Origin: JADFJB01 sp964464595
GTDB lineage: Bacteria; Zhuqueibacterota; JdFR-76; DREG01
DNA: 64,000 bases
Reading direction: 5' to 3'
Assembly (NCBI GenBank): GCA_964464595.1
Contig: CAYXGW010000016.1
Span: 3,888-67,887, forward strand
Shown: in pieces, positions 25,201 to 34,598 of the stretch
How positions within the stretch are numbered: position 1 is the stretch's first letter
Layout of the letters: every line of letters begins with the position of its first letter
Made by a program: the position numbers and the translations under genes
Notes under the pieces: generated by a model
Database searches by the model: none
What the model was told of the DNA's origin: nothing
Seen by the model: only the letters and a program-made list of their open reading frames with translations

Positions 25201-28200
25201 AGATCGAAAAGACTCGCAATTCTACCCGAAACAACGTTGGGCATTAATCCCGGCAGGGTATAAGGACCGGAAGGCATATTTTTGTTCTTTATTGTGTCAA
25301 TAATCTTTTTCAGAATACGATTACGGTCGGATCGTGAGATAGAGTCATTTCCGTCTGCTTTGGTGAATAATCGCTTTAACCGATCCAGAAAGATCCTTTC
25401 ATTGGCTTGTATCCCCCTTTCTGTTTTGCCCTCCAAACCCAGCACGACACCAATCTCATCTTTGAGTTCCTGCCAGTTGTCAGGCATGGTTGAAAATATT
25501 TGATCTGCTGCCAGAGCTGCAAGATATTGACTGGCATCCATATGCTCGACTACGTCCGGTAAAAGTATTTTCTTAGCCGGCAAACGAAGAGCCCCGCGCT
25601 GAAATCGCAACTGCGATGTCGGCATGCTGCTTTCGAGCTTATCAGCGGCTGGAAAAAGGCTAGCCACACCAACCACCGCCAGGGTTTCAGGCTGGGATTT
25701 GTCCACCTTCAGATTTTTACATAGGCTTTGATGATAAGCTTCGTCAAAAACTTCCAAGATCAAATGAGTATTCGTACCCCCGAAGCCGAAGCTGCTAATC
25801 CCAGCCCGTCGCGGGAATGCATCGATATTTGACGGCCAATTACGGGAATCTGTGGCAATTGCAAAGCGCGATTGCTCTAAATTAAACTCAGGACTGGGGG
25901 AATTGTAGTTATACTGCTTTGGAATTAATTTCTCCTCGAAAGCCTTGCAGAGTTTGATGACCGATGCCACACCTGATACCCAGCCTGTATGACCGATTAA
26001 GGCTTTAGCGCTGCCCAGTTCAATTGGCGGAAGATTTGGATCTCTGTTTTGAGTTGCTTCTTTTAGAGCATTCAATTCAACCAAGTCCCCAACCGGAGTT
26101 GCAGTTGTATGGGTTTCCACATATTGCAGTGTATCGATATCAATCTTTGAAGATGCATAGGCTCTACGAATTGCCAGAGTCTGGCCCTTCAATTGAGGGA
26201 CATTAACAGAAGGGCTCTTACCGTCGCTAGACAGCCCCATACCTCGTATCACACCCCAAATATAATCGCCGTCAGCCATAGCATCTGGCAATCTTTTTAA
26301 TGTAACAATGCCTGAGCCGTCCGCAAAAATGACTCCATCGGCGGCCGCATCAAATGGGCGACTTGCTGTGGGTGTTAAGCCCCGGAACTGGGCGAATAAC
26401 GTATTGTTGGCAGGGCCAGGGGCGAAAACTCCACCTGCAAACACCAAGTCTGACTCAAAGGTTTGCAAGGACTTGATACCGAGATTAATTGAATAAAGCG
26501 AGGATGAACATGCCGAGTCAAGGATGTAGGTCTTAATACTTCGAGAAAAGACCTTTTGAACGACGTCTTTATAAATGTTATACTGAGCCAACTTCTCTGA
26601 GTCTCTGCCATTATTACCCGAAATATCCTTCAAAATCTGTGAAAAAGAATGCCGCAGGTTTTCTGGCTCGTCCAGCTTCCCTAGAATTGCTTGCATGCTC
26701 TCATAAAAAAGGGCATCATCATATTCATTAGTGCCGTCAGCCGTTGCGCCCAGAATACATTGTATCTTACTTTCCTTCACAGAGTCAATCTCACTCTTGA
26801 GGGCTGTTAAGCTTTGTGTAATCGCGAGCGCCAAAAGCCTTTGACTTCTGGTAAGTTGTTCGAAGTCGTCTTCGCTGTAAATAGATGAGAGCAATTTCTC
26901 TTCATAGGCAATATTTAGTATTGTGCCATTCAACAGGGTGTAGGTCTTGTCTGGAACTATATTGAGCTCACCGATGACATTGCCCGATACAAAATCGCTG
27001 CTGGCATCAGGGTCGATTTCCGCCAGGTTGATAATACCACTCACTCCAGCCTTGATATTATGCCAATATTCTTCGGGACCGTTCGCACCCGGCAATACAC
27101 ACCCCATGGAGACAATGGCAATGGGCATGGGCATGGTACCATTCTCTTGCGGAAACTGTTCGGATCTTAGTTTCTTCGACTCAAACTTGCTATCCGTCCG
27201 TTTGTCGATATCAGTTCTTAATGCAGTCCTTTTTTCCGGCGATACTGTTTCTTTCATGTCAGTCGGGATAATTTCACCGACAAATTGCGAATCCTTGGTT
27301 AAGATGGTCTGACTTGGAGCCTGTGCCTGCTGGTGATAATGTAAATCAGGATCGAGATAGTTGGAAATATCTTGCACGAGAGCTTGGATGCTTTCCTGTT
27401 GAGGTGACATGAAACGTTGCCGGTCGAGTTGAGACTGGCCTTCACTCTTTTCAGAAGAAATGCTAATACCCTTTTCGAGACAAAAATTAGTTATCTCCTC
27501 TAGCCCCTTTGAAACATCCTTATTTTGAGGAGCAACCGGCCGGGTGATTACTTCTGTTTTATCGGTCAGGTTTTTTGAGATGATTTTACTGACAATATCT
27601 CCTGGCCCACACTCGATAAAATTCCGATAGCCGGACTCATAGACTGAATTGACAACACTCTTGAAATCTAGTGTTTTTATAAATTGAGAAGAAAGTACTT
27701 CTGCAAGATCTTGATCAGCAGAATACAACTTTTTTTCTGTGCAAAGATAGACAGGAATTTGGGCGGAAAGGAAGTTATAGCAATTCAAATTGATCTTGAA
27801 TGGTTTCACTGCGCCCCTTAGAAAGGAAGAATGGAAAGGATATCTGCTCTTAAGAACTGTTAAGGTAATGCCCAGTTGCGCGAGGTACTTTCCCAGTTTT
27901 TTCAACTCAGAAGGCTCACCCGAAATTACCGTCTGTAGTGGAAAGTTGATTACGGATATCTCTATGGAAGTAAAGCCGTGTTTGTCCATGATTTCTTTCA
28001 GCCGTTCGGGCGTGCAGGACACTGCAGCCATTTTTCCAACAATATTTAGTGATTGGAGGGCAATCACCCGCTGACAGACTATTTTTAGGCCAGTTTCAAT
28101 AGTAAAAGCACCAGAAACTGTAAGGGCAGCCATTTCCCCAAGACTGTGCCCTACCAGAAGATTCGGTTTTACTCCATCTTGCATCAGGAGTCTCGCAATC

Positions 28201-29093
28201 AAAACCTCGGCCAAATAAATACCGATTTGGTCCAGATCTGGACAGGCGTTTAGCAGACGATCATGTACTTCCTGTGAAGAGGCTGTAATCAATGGTAAAA
28301 ATTCATGCTCGAGAAAACGCAAAACAATTTCGTTCGCTCTATGAAAGTATGGCACTGTTTGCGGAAATGAAGTATAAAGCTCCTTTAGGATTGCTTGATT
28401 GTAAGCACCTTGACCAGGAAACGTAAAAACCACCTTGTTGAATTCTGATGGATTTGCCTCAACCTTGATAGATTCTGACAAATAATCTTCCTCATCACCT
28501 ATGCTGAATTCATTTAAGAATTCATCTATGATTTTAGGATAGGCCCTTGTCCTCGGCGCATTTGCGATATATTTCCCGAGTGAAATTATTTCGTCAGTGA
28601 ATATATCCTTGATTCCTTTGACACCAGTGCTGACACGTTCAGCAAAAGAGGGATTCGTTAGTTTTTCCAAAAGACTCTTCTCACTCTGTGCCTCCAGATG
28701 TTGCGAAATCAAGGGAGGGGCTGGCATGAGTTCATGAGTATCCTTATGCATGAGGAGCATTGTCTGGTATCCACAAGATACCGGCTGACCATCGAACTTT
28801 ATTACACGAAAACACAGGCGTACTGTACTGCGTGTTGGCTCCTCAAAAGTCAAAATGATGGCAACTTTTTCGCCAAGATTAACCGGCATCAAATTCAGAC
28901 TATATGCATCCCGGGTTAATATCGCTAAGTCCTTTAGTTGTTCTTCCCAGCCGCCTTTTCCTTTAGCCTTACCTTCAAACAATAGGGTCTCTCTGGCGAT
29001 ATTCTGGAATTTAAGATTGACCATATGGTGATGGGTACCATAAACCATGGTATCATGAAAGAGTATTTGATATTGCATTGCAAAATAAGGCAT
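22209..29093 (-). CDS. Iterative polyketide/PUFA-type synthase: hotdog-AT-KS-CLF-KR-DH
   Basis: A 2294-residue multidomain synthase. Approximate order is: thioesterase-like hotdog (5-130); AT (220-500) with FPGQG and GHSLGE (Ser near 314); a disordered linker without an ACP; KS (650-1080) with DSACSSS (Cys near 858), VETHTTATP and KALIGHT; a second KS-like domain (1130-1390) lacking the active Cys (DMERNSLFQS), that is, a chain-length factor; KR (1690-1960) with ATGGGRG and PDYGAANEAMNR; and a DH hotdog pair (2000-2290) with DHMVNGIPTLP. The start at 29093 has AAGGAG 8 bases upstream; an ATG at 29135 overlaps the preceding stop. No ACP is visible, so it must use the carrier in the ACP-SDR gene. 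The product is likely a polyene or polyunsaturated chain. Confidence 0.9.
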   Translation of the reverse strand: MPYFAMQYQILFHDTMVYGTHHHMVNLKFQNIARETLLFEGKAKGKGGWEEQLKDLAILTRDAYSLNLMPVNLGEKVAIILTFEEPTRSTVRLCFRVIKFDGQPVSCGYQTMLLMHKDTHELMPAPPLISQHLEAQSEKSLLEKLTNPSFAERVSTGVKGIKDIFTDEIISLGKYIANAPRTRAYPKIIDEFLNEFSIGDEEDYLSESIKVEANPSEFNKVVFTFPGQGAYNQAILKELYTSFPQTVPYFHRANEIVLRFLEHEFLPLITASSQEVHDRLLNACPDLDQIGIYLAEVLIARLLMQDGVKPNLLVGHSLGEMAALTVSGAFTIETGLKIVCQRVIALQSLNIVGKMAAVSCTPERLKEIMDKHGFTSIEISVINFPLQTVISGEPSELKKLGKYLAQLGITLTVLKSRYPFHSSFLRGAVKPFKINLNCYNFLSAQIPVYLCTEKKLYSADQDLAEVLSSQFIKTLDFKSVVNSVYESGYRNFIECGPGDIVSKIISKNLTDKTEVITRPVAPQNKDVSKGLEEITNFCLEKGISISSEKSEGQSQLDRQRFMSPQQESIQALVQDISNYLDPDLHYHQQAQAPSQTILTKDSQFVGEIIPTDMKETVSPEKRTALRTDIDKRTDSKFESKKLRSEQFPQENGTMPMPIAIVSMGCVLPGANGPEEYWHNIKAGVSGIINLAEIDPDASSDFVSGNVIGELNIVPDKTYTLLNGTILNIAYEEKLLSSIYSEDDFEQLTRSQRLLALAITQSLTALKSEIDSVKESKIQCILGATADGTNEYDDALFYESMQAILGKLDEPENLRHSFSQILKDISGNNGRDSEKLAQYNIYKDVVQKVFSRSIKTYILDSACSSSLYSINLGIKSLQTFESDLVFAGGVFAPGPANNTLFAQFRGLTPTASRPFDAAADGVIFADGSGIVTLKRLPDAMADGDYIWGVIRGMGLSSDGKSPSVNVPQLKGQTLAIRRAYASSKIDIDTLQYVETHTTATPVGDLVELNALKEATQNRDPNLPPIELGSAKALIGHTGWVSGVASVIKLCKAFEEKLIPKQYNYNSPSPEFNLEQSRFAIATDSRNWPSNIDAFPRRAGISSFGFGGTNTHLILEVFDEAYHQSLCKNLKVDKSQPETLAVVGVASLFPAADKLESSMPTSQLRFQRGALRLPAKKILLPDVVEHMDASQYLAALAADQIFSTMPDNWQELKDEIGVVLGLEGKTERGIQANERIFLDRLKRLFTKADGNDSISRSDRNRILKKIIDTIKNKNMPSGPYTLPGLMPNVVSGRIASLFDLKGPNVVIDMERNSLFQSLLVAEQFLIHKDCKIVLAGGLNAFNGHNGTANAEAAFILALTTLETARDAGFPIQGLLRISQLDKRNDGVHEIQEVNSTFNYKGANGSPEILKAINQIRGNNSSYFIKELENDSLPAKMFVFSPASESKKTSSSESSLPDEISKAYAYVQGTPIYYATPSLLPSDVEGAAKPLNECHILFLTDQPDKWSVLEKSGALDSLQYSVVCPAGGSLTNSVEIDLSSDESIQNTIEALNQVSYDTVIAVKNLKDYSEKTLLLNDLRNERTLLDLLFVICRHAYRRIQNKEISIITVCLNAYNGRQLDPYTGLVSGFMKSLRRELPDSVFKIISTNEGNFYKALRQVEIELGNRDDAAEASYLDGKRSVFKLIPISKLAKEDNSYLNSDSIVIATGGGRGVTAVLIEELLRCFSCTVIALGRTDPSSAPEHILNMDESAFQRYERQFYKDELAKGKTKKITELKRQYLSYQAANELNQVIKRLQALPGRFLYSRVDINDENAVNGFVKSVYEEYGRLDFVLHGAGIQDSRVLTKKSLNDFRNIISTKLGSLGYIYRACKKYNRNKPAHFHILTSTFSYMGNDGQPDYGAANEAMNRIAASMNNLDDMTHWSSMAWLGWAGIGMTRSSEFAALAANRRLRGITKEEGQKIFSSLMNGTPTTPINILMADGEIDYYKVAIETAPPESSAQRQSTKEPRKDFHVVQWDIRTENAPYLLDHMVNGIPTLPAAFITCIVAETAQQLRPELKVTVFENTHFHRFVRVYENRGVQLRVNAQVVSENEKEAAIQIHVLSDFIHKSGAILQKDILHNETVVRLSGEEISPPHKQFGSNQLDGLHLPDPYGMKGSLLHLKGQFSSMDNIIVGENHRQADYKLVESVHPESKYQYLTPNLVLVDAFWRFGTINVSSERTLPVYVPEKCEIMKMYYDFTDFDLAKLKEKLRFRGMNPRVEGDLLHVGPIEVSDPEGNVMLIVEGGVCRKFGEIKNAF

Positions 29094-29131
29094 AGAAAGC
29101 TCCTTACGGACGAACAATATCCCTGTTTCGA

Positions 29132-31003
29132 TCATACATCTCTGTCACCCAATCGCCACAAAATTCGCCGGGCATACGAGAAAGTGTATAACAAAAGGGA
29201 TGAAAGCCAGATTATAACCACTATCCTAAGGTCTTCTTCACCTTCCCAAGCAGCCAGAACAATTTTGTCAAGCCTGTACCAGGGCTCTAAGCTACTATAG
29301 AAAATAGTGCCAATTAGAGCTGCCCCTATCGTGAGTAAAATAAAAGTCGTAACCAATTTAAAAAGAATCAATATAACATCAGATATTTTGTTTGCCAATC
29401 TGGTGAAGTTAGGTACTGGTTGGTCAAGAAATTTCTGTAATTTGTGGTGTAGATCTTGACCTGTATCCCAGATTCGCTGTAGTATAACATAAGTTGAATC
29501 GTCCGGTCCACATAGGAGTTGGTTGATCGCCTGTTTCTGAATGCGCTGTCTGGTTCTCTTGGCAAAGTCTTTATTATATTTCTGATATTCATCGAAGACA
29601 TTGATTTCGTTGTACAGCCGTGCGGCTAGGGTATCATAAAGCAGAGTGGCTCGAATCATACGAAGCACATGCGATGGGAGAGGGATCTGGTGCTCTCTAA
29701 CCACATCCAGAAGTGAGCGCCAAAGCCTGAACGAAGTGCGCTCCAACCAGTGCGTATGTTTGCTTTTGATCCCATAATATGCATGCCACCATTCATACTC
29801 CATTTGTTTTGCAAATTTATCCATATCAATAAGCGGCAAAGGTTCCATAAGACCTATCACACTCTGCACCATGCCGCCAACATCATCTTTTGAGTAATAA
29901 TAATGCATCTGCCTTAATAAGTTTCTTTCTCTTTCTGAAAAAACACCGCAAGCACCAAAATCTACCATTACGATTTTATTTGGGGGCTGTACAGCTATAT
30001 TCGCAGGATGGGGATCACCATAAAAAAAGGGACATTCGAAGAATCCGTAAAAACTGGCCCAGATTAATCGTTTGGCGATAGTCCTGGGATTGATTTTTTG
30101 GCTGCGTAAATATTCGAGTTTTTCTTCATCATTAAGTTCAATGGCTGCGAGAATTTCCGTCATCCAGGTACCGGTCACAAATTCACTTACAATAACGTCA
30201 TCTCCCGATAGATCATAATAAACCTTCGGGGCGGTAACTTTTAATTCCTTTCGTTTTTTAAAATAGTGACGAAAGAGCTCCTGGTAGCGGGCTTCCACAC
30301 GGAAATCCAATTCTTCCAGCAGTATTTGGCGTATTTCCGATCTAAAGTTTTCAGAAACTCCGGGCCGTATTATGGTTAAAAACTCCATCAACTTCATGAT
30401 CCAGTCCAGTGCGGCCAGATCCGCAGTGAACTTTTTTGCAATGCCCGGCCGCCGAACTTTTACCGCAACCTTGTCGCCGCCGCTTCTTAGTTCTGCCTTG
30501 TATACGCATGCAATGGAGGCTGAGCCAACAGGTTCACGGTCAAAAAACTTAAAGATATCTTGCAGTTTTTTATTTGTTTGATTTTCTATTATTCTAATAG
30601 CTTTTTTTACGTCGAAGGACGGCAACCTGTCAAGCAGTCCAGACAGTTCATTGCAATAGACAACCGGTAGGATGTCCATACGCATAGACAATTGCTGCCC
30701 AATTTTTACCAAAGCACCTCCTATCTTTTCAAATGCTCGACGCAGTCTCTCCGCTCGCCGCTTTTGCAGCCGCTCCGAGCGAGGCTGCCTTACTTGGACG
30801 AAAATCTGTTTTAGCCGGTCGAAAAGCAGCCAGTCTATAAAGCTTCCGATCAAAAAATAAAAAATTAGACAAAATAATATCCAGAAGAGACGCCAAATAA
30901 CTCGTAGTAGACTAACTTTGACAACTCCTCTTATCATCATGGAGGAGCGGACAAAAGTTCCCGGTTCTATTGGAGATCGACTCCCATTAACGTTCTGGGT
31001 CAC
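29132..31003 (-). CDS. UbiB/ABC1 (ADCK) kinase-like membrane protein
   Basis: A 623-residue atypical kinase-like protein. It has an N-terminal transmembrane helix (about 30-58), then the ABC1-specific 'KIGQQLSMRMDILP' (KxGQ motif, about 98-111). An altered P-loop 'GSASIACVYKA' (about 157-167), 'VAVKVRRPG', 'GDPHPANI' and 'VDFGACG' (metal and catalytic segments) follow, and two C-terminal helices close the protein. The family supports ubiquinone and other isoprenoid-lipid metabolism through ATPase activity. Here it sits just upstream of the synthase (38 bases). The start given is a GTG with a weak ribosome site; an ATG at 30940 is the alternative. Its role in this locus is unknown. Confidence 0.85.
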   Translation of the reverse strand: MTQNVNGSRSPIEPGTFVRSSMMIRGVVKVSLLRVIWRLFWILFCLIFYFLIGSFIDWLLFDRLKQIFVQVRQPRSERLQKRRAERLRRAFEKIGGALVKIGQQLSMRMDILPVVYCNELSGLLDRLPSFDVKKAIRIIENQTNKKLQDIFKFFDREPVGSASIACVYKAELRSGGDKVAVKVRRPGIAKKFTADLAALDWIMKLMEFLTIIRPGVSENFRSEIRQILLEELDFRVEARYQELFRHYFKKRKELKVTAPKVYYDLSGDDVIVSEFVTGTWMTEILAAIELNDEEKLEYLRSQKINPRTIAKRLIWASFYGFFECPFFYGDPHPANIAVQPPNKIVMVDFGACGVFSERERNLLRQMHYYYSKDDVGGMVQSVIGLMEPLPLIDMDKFAKQMEYEWWHAYYGIKSKHTHWLERTSFRLWRSLLDVVREHQIPLPSHVLRMIRATLLYDTLAARLYNEINVFDEYQKYNKDFAKRTRQRIQKQAINQLLCGPDDSTYVILQRIWDTGQDLHHKLQKFLDQPVPNFTRLANKISDVILILFKLVTTFILLTIGAALIGTIFYSSLEPWYRLDKIVLAAWEGEEDLRIVVIIWLSSLLLYTFSYARRILWRLGDRDV

Positions 31004-31080
31004 ATTAACATTATTGATCTAGTTTCATTGAGGCTATGCTTCGCCCTCTTAGTAAAAACCCGGTAACCTCCAAAGCCTGC

Positions 31081-31434
31081 CTACCCCTTTTTATCATACT
31101 CCTTGTTAAACTTTTTAATAATATTTTTGACACTTGAAGCAGATTGCTCCAGAGTATCAATAGCTCCATCTGCAACATTTTTTGGAAAGTTTTGAAATTT
31201 TCTTTCCTCCTTGTCATTTTCTCCGGAAGTTTTGTCCAAAAAGGTCTGAGCCAGCTCGCCCGTCTGTCTGACCGCTTCGACTCCGGCGCTCAAGAATCCC
31301 CAGGCGACTCTACTAAACTCATCTACTACAGACGTTATTGAGTCTGTGATGCGGTCTTTCCTTCCTCCATCATTGTTCCCTTTTGATTCGTCACCAGGAG
31401 GCCTGGTAACTTGAGGATTTTTAGTTTCGGCCAT
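31081..31434 (-). CDS. Phasin-like small amphipathic protein
   Basis: A 117-residue, highly polar protein with a Gly/Asp/Lys-rich head and two amphipathic helices ('ITSVVDEFSRVAWGFLSAGVEAVRQTGELAQTFLDK' and 'NVADGAIDTLEQSASSVKNIIKKFNKEYDKK'). The composition and heptad-like spacing resemble phasins and other lipid-surface or coiled-coil proteins. No catalytic motif is present. AAGGAG sits 9-10 bases before the ATG, the strongest site in the region. It appears to be the first gene of the minus-strand biosynthetic train, preceded by about 600 bases without genes. Confidence 0.6.
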   Translation of the reverse strand: MAETKNPQVTRPPGDESKGNNDGGRKDRITDSITSVVDEFSRVAWGFLSAGVEAVRQTGELAQTFLDKTSGENDKEERKFQNFPKNVADGAIDTLEQSASSVKNIIKKFNKEYDKKG

Positions 31435-32046
31435 TGTTCTATCTCCTTAGTTAGTTAGTTTTTGTTGCAAAATATGTGAGTTAGGTTATTGCTTTTTTAT
31501 TATTAATTCATCATGTTTTATGTTAGAATGAAGCAAGAATTAAGTTATACATCATGATGAATCCCCAAAATTGACCACATCATAACGCTACTCCGTCATG
31601 TCAGTCCCATTTCATCAACCAACCATTATCTACAAACGATTAAAAATTACATAAAACGCTAATTGCAAACGTTTTCAGCAAGCTGTGAAGTCAGCTTCAC
31701 TCAATATTCTAATTTCAATCGTGCTTGTATCGAGCACGCTCTATTTTATGAAATACAACAAAAAGGGTAATTTAAAAATTGGTTTATTTCTCTGTCCTCC
31801 ATTTAATACAATAGACATTTGTTTTTTCTGTAACATATACTGGCTTACAGATACGTAGTCTCTCTTCAACAATGCCTTGCAAACTCGTTCCCTTTATATT
31901 ATGTTACAAAAATGTAATCAAATATACCCCATAGATATTGAAAAGTCAAGTAAAATTAAATAAAAAAAATAATATTTAATGTACAAGCATATCTTTGCAC
32001 TACATCAATTCTAAAAAGATGGGCTTAACAACTTGTTTTTATGAGT
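31435..32046 (-). promoter_or_regulatory. AT-rich upstream region of the biosynthetic train
   Basis: Six hundred bases with no convincing reading frame on either strand lie between tRNA-Lys and the first gene of the train. It holds A/T runs and a short palindrome catcatgatg near 31549-31558. It is the only long gap upstream of some 30 kb of co-directional genes, so the main promoter should lie here. I could not pick a convincing -35/-10 pair. Confidence 0.45.
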
Positions 32047-32118
32047 GCGCCCACTAGGAATCGAACCTAGAACCTGCGGATTAAGAGTCCGTTGCTCTGC
32101 CAATTGAGCTATGGGCGC
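32047..32118 (-). tRNA. tRNA-Lys (anticodon CTT)
   Basis: A 72-base cloverleaf. The acceptor stem GCGCCCA/TGGGCGC is fully paired. The D arm is GCTC-AATTGGCA-GAGC, the anticodon loop CTCTTAA gives anticodon CTT (reads AAG, Lys), and the T arm is CTAGG-TTCGATT-CCTAG. The anticodon stem ACGGA/TCCGC has one A-C mismatch at its top pair (27-43). CCA is not encoded. It is transcribed toward the biosynthetic train. Confidence 0.95.
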
Positions 32119-32288
32119 AAAAATGACGGCATAAAATATATCTATCCAGCAACTGGATTACAAGTAAAATATAGATTTAGGAGAGTAAAACAGGAGAATT
32201 TTGATGGAATAAATCAAAGGAAAATTGTATTGTCTCACCCGGAATATGATGAGGTAAAAAGATAGTTGTTTTGTGGGTTGAAATCAAA

Positions 32289-32687
32289 TTACTGGACTGC
32301 AGCTATTTTGTCACAAATTTTATTTTCAATTTTCGTGGGAGTATTTTGTGCTATATCATCGGTAAAAACAAAGATCAATTGATTATCAGCTTCTTTCAAT
32401 AAACAGACACGGATTTCGACAAGCGATATTTCACCCTTCTTGTTTTTGAATTTTCCTTCTAAAGTAAGGGGATTACCTGGAACTAATTTTGTGATTACAT
32501 TAGCTAATTTCGTTGGCGTGGCTTCCAAATAAACCTGTTTTAATGACAGATTGAGCAGCTCCTCGCGAGAATATCCTAAACTTTTACATGCGCATAGATT
32601 AGCGTGTTTAATATTTCCATAAAAATCCGTTAGGAAAAAAGCCTTTGATTGTGTAGTTTTCATTTTTTCAACTTCTTTTTTAACCAA
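32289..32687 (-). CDS. Stand-alone PAS domain protein
   Basis: A 132-residue protein consisting of one PAS fold. 'AFFLTDFYGNIKHANLCACKSLGYSREELLNLSLKQVY' (about 16-53) is the classic PAS core ('..D..G.i...N......lGys.eEl'), followed by 'LTLEGKFKNKKGEISLVEIRVCLLKEADNQLIFVFTDDI'. No kinase, cyclase or DNA-binding domain follows, so it is a single-domain sensor or a protein-interaction module. The nearest downstream genes on the strand are tRNA-Lys and the biosynthetic train. A regulatory link is possible, but the sequence does not show one. Confidence 0.8.
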   Translation of the reverse strand: MVKKEVEKMKTTQSKAFFLTDFYGNIKHANLCACKSLGYSREELLNLSLKQVYLEATPTKLANVITKLVPGNPLTLEGKFKNKKGEISLVEIRVCLLKEADNQLIFVFTDDIAQNTPTKIENKICDKIAAVQ

Positions 32688-32821
32688 ACTTTAGATTCGA
32701 TATCTCATGTGTTTACTTTTTGTCATAAGTATATTTACTCTCGAAAATAACTGAAGTTTCAGAAACCGGGAAAAATAGTTAGATATTTGCCTTAAATTGT
32801 CACCCATTAAGAGCTAAGTTG

Positions 32822-34507
32822 TCATTCTTTGGCATACACAACTTTACCGCCAACAATCGTATACAACACCTCAGTTTCAGGGATAGCATTCGGATCAATG
32901 GTCAATAGATCTTGAGACAAAACTACCAAATCTGCAAGTTTCCCGGCACTAATAGTTCCCTTAATATCCTAGTCAAAAGCGGCAAATGCAGAAGTAAGGG
33001 TATAGGCCTTGATAGCTTCTTCAACCGTGATTTTCTGTTCCGGGAACCAGCCGTTCGGATTGGCGCCATCGGTAGTTCGGCGAGTGACTGCCGCATCAAT
33101 ACCCAGGATTGGATCGAGGGGTGCGACAGTCCAATCCGAGCCAAAACTTAATTTGACCCCATTGTCCAAAAAAGTGCGAAATGCATAAGTAGTTTTACAG
33201 CGTTCATTCCCGATTCGTTTTTCAGCCCAGCGTCCGTCATCAATGGCATGATAGGGCTGGACGCAAGCGATAACATCCAAGTCTGCATAGCGTTTGAAAT
33301 CCTGGGGATGAATGTGCTGCGCATGTTCAACTCTAAAACGGCGGTCCACGGGACCATTTTTTTGGATGGCTTCGGCAAAGATATCCAACAAAACCGAATT
33401 GGCGCTATCCCCTATCGCATGGATTGCCAGGTGTAATCCGGCACGATCGGCCTCCAGAATGTTTCGTTTCAATTCTGCCGGTTGAGTAGTATAAACACCG
33501 CGAGTACTTGGATCTTGCACATAGGGTTCAAAAAATAAAGCAGTGCTGGAACCCAGGGAACCATCGACATATTCTTTAAGACCACCGATTTTAATCCAAT
33601 TTTGATCCCGGAAATTTTTGATGATACCCATATCAGCCAATTCATGCCAACGTTTCAATGTCCAGCGTCCATCGATTCTTGCAGTCAGTTTTTCCTCGTG
33701 AAGGAGTTCCTGGTAAATACGCAATGTGGTTGGATTCAAGTTCATGTCTTGCAAGCTGGTAACACCCACACGTCTGGCTTCAGCCAATGCCGCTTCCAGA
33801 GCTCCGCGAATTTCAATTTCACTTCGTGGAGGAATTACCCGATAAACCAAATCTTGCGCTGTATCCTTAAGCACGCCGGAGGGTTCATTGGAACCCGGTT
33901 TGCGCACGATTACACCTCCGGGTGGATCCATTGTTGCGGCAGTGATCCTGGCCAGCTTAAGAGCCGTAGTATTTGCAACAGACATGTGACCATCATAGCG
34001 ACTCACAAATACAGGACGATCCGCTACATATCGATCAATCAACCCTGATGTTGGTAAATTGCCGCCTGGCCAGTTGTCGTGGTCCCAGGTTCCACCGGTT
34101 ATCCAGACGCCTGCCGGTAGCTCATTGGATTTCTCAACCAGTCGCTGTCCGAATTCTTCTTCATTTTTGGCATCTTTCAATTTTACACCGGTCAGCCAGA
34201 ATCCACCTTCTGCGAAATGAGTATGATTATCGTTAAATCCCGGCAGTACTAATTTACCATTAAGATTAATTACTTTTGTTTTATCGCCTATAAATGAATC
34301 AATATCTTTCGAACTCCCAACTGCTAAAATACGATCCTGCCAAACAGCTACAGCTTCTGCATTTGGGTTTTCTTTGTCTACCGTCCAGATTTTGCCGTTG
34401 GTTAAAACCAAATCTGCTTCTATTTGATTCTTTGTAGAGCAACCGGTTATAACTAATAAAACCAAATTAATGAGTAAGCATAATACGATTCGATTTACAA
34501 ACAACAC
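32822..34507 (-). pseudogene. YtcJ-like amidohydrolase lipoprotein with in-frame amber codon
   Basis: A metal-dependent amidohydrolase (amidohydrolase_3/YtcJ type). It has a lipoprotein signal (lipobox VITGC, about residue 23) and a HxH metal motif 'DNHTHFAEGG'. The lysine/His metal region includes 'HAIGDSAN' and 'RVEHAQHI', and 'FGSDWTVAPLDP' carries the final Asp. The frame from 34507 stops at a TAG at 32969-32971 right after 'AFAAFD'. Reading through the TAG continues in frame for 48 residues, 'DIKGTISAGKLADLVVLSQDL...', the conserved barrel-return segment, to TGA at 32822. One base change (likely GAG/CAG to TAG) explains it. The truncated product lacks the closing beta-domain. Confidence 0.85.
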
Positions 34508-34598
34508 AATAACCTCCGGGTAAACTAAGTCACTTTGTCATAAAATAGTCATTCAGTCATTAAACAAATGACACTTTATTTTTATTGTTTTCATCGAC

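Noticed and set aside
22209..29093. Standard enediyne synthase (PKSE)
   Set aside because: The domain order differs, there is a CLF, no ACP and no C-terminal PPTase domain. Only the accessory genes resemble the enediyne cassette.
32822..34507. Amber recoding (pyrrolysine-like)
   Set aside because: Only one gene shows it, and the site is not in an active-site context. A nonsense mutation or sequence error is simpler.
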